A stretch of 64,000 nt of DNA from Bosea sp. F3-2. GTDB taxonomy: Bacteria; Pseudomonadota; Alphaproteobacteria; Rhizobiales; Beijerinckiaceae. Of the stretch, positions 63,399 to 64,000 are shown piece after piece. The position numbers were made by a program, and so were the translations under genes. Below the pieces are notes generated by a model. It made no database searches. It saw only the letters and a program-made list of their open reading frames with translations, and was not told the origin of the DNA. The stretch covers positions 2,542,001 through 2,606,000 of the forward strand of contig NZ_CP042331.1 of NCBI RefSeq assembly GCF_008253865.1. The letters run 5' to 3'. How positions within the stretch are numbered: position 1 is the first letter of the stretch; each line of letters begins with the position of its first letter.

Positions 63399-63400
63399 CC

Positions 63401-64000
63401 CTAAAGCAACGTGCCGGTCAGGATCGCAGCAGCGACACCGAAATAGATGATCAAGCCGGTGACATCGACCAGCGTCGCCACGAAAGGTGCGGAGGCGCTG
63501 GCAGGGTCGAAACCGAGCCGCTTCAGCGCAAAGGGCAGCATCGAGCCGGCGAGCGAGCCGAAGGTGACGATGCCGACCAGCGCGCCGCCCACCGTCGCGG
63601 CGACCAGCATCCAGTGCGGCCCGTAGTCGTAGAAGCCGGCCCATTGCCACAGGATGATGCGGACCACGCCGATCGCGCCGAGAATGCTGCCGAGCGTCAG
63701 GCCCGTGGGCAGTTCACGCAGCGCGACCCGCCACCAATCCTTCAGCGTGATCTCGCGCAGTGCCAGCGCCCGGATGATCAGTGAGGTCGCCTGCGAGCCG
63801 GAATTGCCGCCCGAGCTCATGATCAAAGGGATGAACAACGTCAGCACGATCGCCTTCTCGAGCTCGCCCTCGAAGAACTGCATGACCGAGGCGGTCAGCA
63901 TCTCGCCGACCAGCAGGATCGAGAGCCAGCCAGCGCGCTTGCGGATCATCCCGCGGAAGCCGATCTCGTTGTAGGGCTCGTCGAGCGCTTCCATGCCGCC
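63401..64000 (-). CDS. mgtE: Magnesium transporter MgtE, C-terminal part
   Basis: The visible ~199 residues are the C-terminal membrane domain of MgtE: RKRAGWLSILLVGEMLTASV, VLTLFIPLIMSSGGNSGSQA, TSLIIRALALREITLKDWW and DPASASAPFVATLVDVTGLI. PLIMSSGGNSGSQ and the Asp in ATLVDVTG line the ion pore. The N-terminal N and CBS domains lie beyond the right edge, so the gene is partial. The family imports Mg2+ and is gated by cytosolic Mg2+. Confidence 0.92.
   Translation of the reverse strand, partial: GGMEALDEPYNEIGFRGMIRKRAGWLSILLVGEMLTASVMQFFEGELEKAIVLTLFIPLIMSSGGNSGSQATSLIIRALALREITLKDWWRVALRELPTGLTLGSILGAIGVVRIILWQWAGFYDYGPHWMLVAATVGGALVGIVTFGSLAGSMLPFALKRLGFDPASASAPFVATLVDVTGLIIYFGVAAAILTGTLL

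Overview
The window looks like chromosomal DNA of a high-GC alphaproteobacterium of the Hyphomicrobiales (Rhizobiales), most likely Bosea or a close relative. Evidence: a MucR/Ros regulator, two phasins, an Hsp20-DUF1150 pair, DUF2336, DUF1491 and DUF6456 proteins, a PdhS-type kinase, two exact CtrA-box sequences (TTAA-N7-TTAA) in promoter regions, and a tRNA-His with the alphaproteobacterial A73 discriminator. The genus is inferred from gene content and repeat style only. Gene density is high, there is no prophage, large insertion sequence, CRISPR array or rRNA operon, and most genes are housekeeping.

Layout. 1-7.3 kb: acryloyl-CoA reductase-like oxidoreductase (cut by the left edge), an MFS carrier, a SleB-type wall hydrolase, a secreted tandem-repeat protein, then infA, a RhlE-type helicase and a cold-shock protein. 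7.3-16.6 kb: GFA-type zinc protein, HAD phosphatase, pyruvate phosphate dikinase, YcgN-like protein, a class A PBP and a DUF1214/DUF1254 pair. 16.6-26 kb: lipoprotein, DUF2336 protein with a CtrA box, a 262-bp MITE-like element, DUF1491, a PAS histidine kinase with a CtrA box, SufE, and a DUF6456/DnaA-domain/MucR cluster. 26-42.7 kb: S9 peptidase, sodB, chemoreceptor, YdjC-type deacetylase, a GT2-murJ pair, branched-chain aminotransferase, AzlCD exporter, phosphopantetheinyl transferase, tandem TerC paralogues, and a tartrate dehydrogenase-haloacetate dehalogenase operon. 42.9-53.2 kb: the translation block pheT, pheS, rplT, rpmI and infC, interrupted by a GT21-like glycosyltransferase between pheS and pheT and by a transporter/regulator block between rpmI and infC. 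53.2-64 kb: GT4, ABHD10-like hydrolase, DUF1150/Hsp20, tRNA-His, two phasins, a PdhS-like kinase, a diguanylate cyclase and the end of mgtE (cut by the right edge).

The most distinctive structure is intergenic. At least four families of short palindromic repeats recur, often between convergent genes. One copy is embedded in the coding end of a DnaA-domain gene. A separate element with perfect 27-bp terminal inverted repeats and CTAG flanks sits exactly at a stop codon. Other points of interest are the AUU start of infC, a triple palindromic operator between a TetR gene and a divergent MFS gene, complete fluoroacetate-dehalogenase active-site residues, and the cell-cycle regulatory signals. 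I found no clearly new multi-gene system.
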